A stretch of 64,000 bases of DNA from Bacillota bacterium (GTDB lineage: Bacteria > Bacillota > Clostridia > Acetivibrionales > DTU013), in the NCBI GenBank assembly GCA_023439545.1, contig JAEXNT010000032.1, positions 62,001-126,000 on the forward strand, read 5' to 3'. The position numbers and the translations under genes were made by a program. The stretch's first letter is position 1. Every line of letters begins with the position of its first letter. Shown here one piece after another: positions 63,692-64,000 of this stretch. The notes under the pieces were generated by a model that ran no database searches, was not told the DNA's origin, and was given only the letters and a program-made list of their open reading frames with translations.

Positions 63692-63723
63692 CCTGAACGG
63701 TAGAGAATTTCGACCTGAACGTA
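63692..63723 (-). promoter_or_regulatory. Tandem LytTR-type binding boxes
   Basis: On the minus strand TACGTTCAGG and TACCGTTCAGG occur 22 bases apart, start to start. This fits the LytTR consensus (ACCGTTNAG type) and the usual two-turn spacing. A -10-like TATAGTAT lies about 25 bases further along, before the 108-residue gene. Next to it is the inverted repeat GCCAAAAA/TTTTTGGC. Confidence 0.5.
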
Positions 63724-63796
63724 ATTGGGACAGTTGAAGAAGGATGCAAATTATACTTAAATGGTTATATGAATAAAAAGAGAGGAGGTGGAGCGG

Positions 63797-63913
63797 CTGA
63801 AGATTGCTATTGGTGTCGATGATAGTCGGGATCTGCTGCAGATTGCTTCTCTGATAGAATCGTATCGGCATGATCGGAAGGCGGGATGCCATACCTCGCA
63901 GGCGATGCAATGA
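63797..63913 (+). pseudogene. N-terminal stump of a response regulator
   Basis: After AGGAGGTG, the frame reads LKIAIGVDDSRDLLQIASLIESYRHDRK, the beginning of a LytTR-type receiver domain with its acidic pair, then stops at TGA after 39 codons. The phospho-acceptor and DNA-binding parts are missing within the window. The last 87 bases to the window end carry no clear gene. Confidence 0.55.
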
Positions 63914-64000
63914 TATGTCCATTGTTGTTATCATTCCTAAGCCATGCAAAGTCGGCGCTCAGGCCACCGTCATCGTTTCTCGGTTTAATGAGTGGTGGCC

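Noticed and set aside
63811..63990. Minus-strand frame of about 60 codons at the window end (…LSADFAWLRNDNNNGHIIASP…)
   Set aside because: No start inside the window and it lies antisense to the response-regulator stump, which has a strong ribosome site and family match.
1..64000. tRNA, rRNA or prophage genes
   Set aside because: No tRNA cloverleaf, rRNA sequence, integrase, terminase or capsid gene was recognised anywhere in the window.

Overview
The window looks like the chromosome of an anaerobic, spore-forming, plant-polymer-associated member of the Clostridia. The evidence is the order maf-radC-mreB-mreC-mreD-mrdA and minC-minD-minE-mgsA-spoIVFA-spoIVFB, an [FeFe]-hydrogenase-like sensor, a trans-2-enoyl-CoA reductase, a GH43 xylan-type glycosidase and an S-layer-anchored giant protein. 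Housekeeping genes have moderate G+C and strong Shine-Dalgarno sites, while several accessory patches are A+T-rich and decayed.

Left part (1-22,450). The minus strand carries the cell-shape, septum-site and sporulation block. maf, radC, mreBCD and mrdA (21.8-15.8 kb) should be followed directly by minCDE-mgsA-spoIVFAB, but here 11.7 kb lies between mrdA and minC. That insert holds a 5'-truncated RHS protein, a small membrane protein, a broken RHS paralogue, two dead IS3-family elements, two A+T-rich lipoproteins, a coiled-coil protein, a ThyA-family protein and a GH43 enzyme. minC has its own promoter and mrdA ends at a strong terminator, so the two halves are now separate transcription units. 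greA reads divergently from maf.

Middle (22,450-51,020). A dispersed 340-bp repeat is followed by a cupin/methyltransferase pair. Next comes a six-gene operon (two MalF/MalG-type permeases, an HlyD-like adaptor, a sugar-binding lipoprotein, an OmpR-type regulator and its kinase) with a palindromic operator at its promoter and no ATPase gene. Then follow a PspC/LiaF-like envelope-stress operon ending in a class I isoprenoid enzyme, a flippase-like/DUF1638 pair, asp23, asnS, a hydrogenase-chemoreceptor fusion, a phosphoesterase, a cytoplasmic BMP-domain protein, a GNAT acetyltransferase, a MinJ-like PDZ membrane protein, type II icd, a SEC-C protein, an ECF S component, a TER-type enoyl reductase, a metallo-beta-lactamase-fold enzyme, a nitroreductase and a VOC protein.

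Right part (51,020-64,000). This is accessory and eroded: an inverted copy of the 340-bp repeat, a truncated nucleotidyltransferase, a long hairpin repeat, a frameshifted pentapeptide-repeat gene and a GHKL kinase tail. After these come an intact secreted subtilase, a 2,884-residue SLH/InlB-repeat/GLUG surface protein, a small membrane protein, paired LytTR-type boxes and the stump of a response regulator. The working idea for this end is a surface-display locus (giant S-layer protein plus protease) whose LytTR-type regulatory genes survive here only as fragments.
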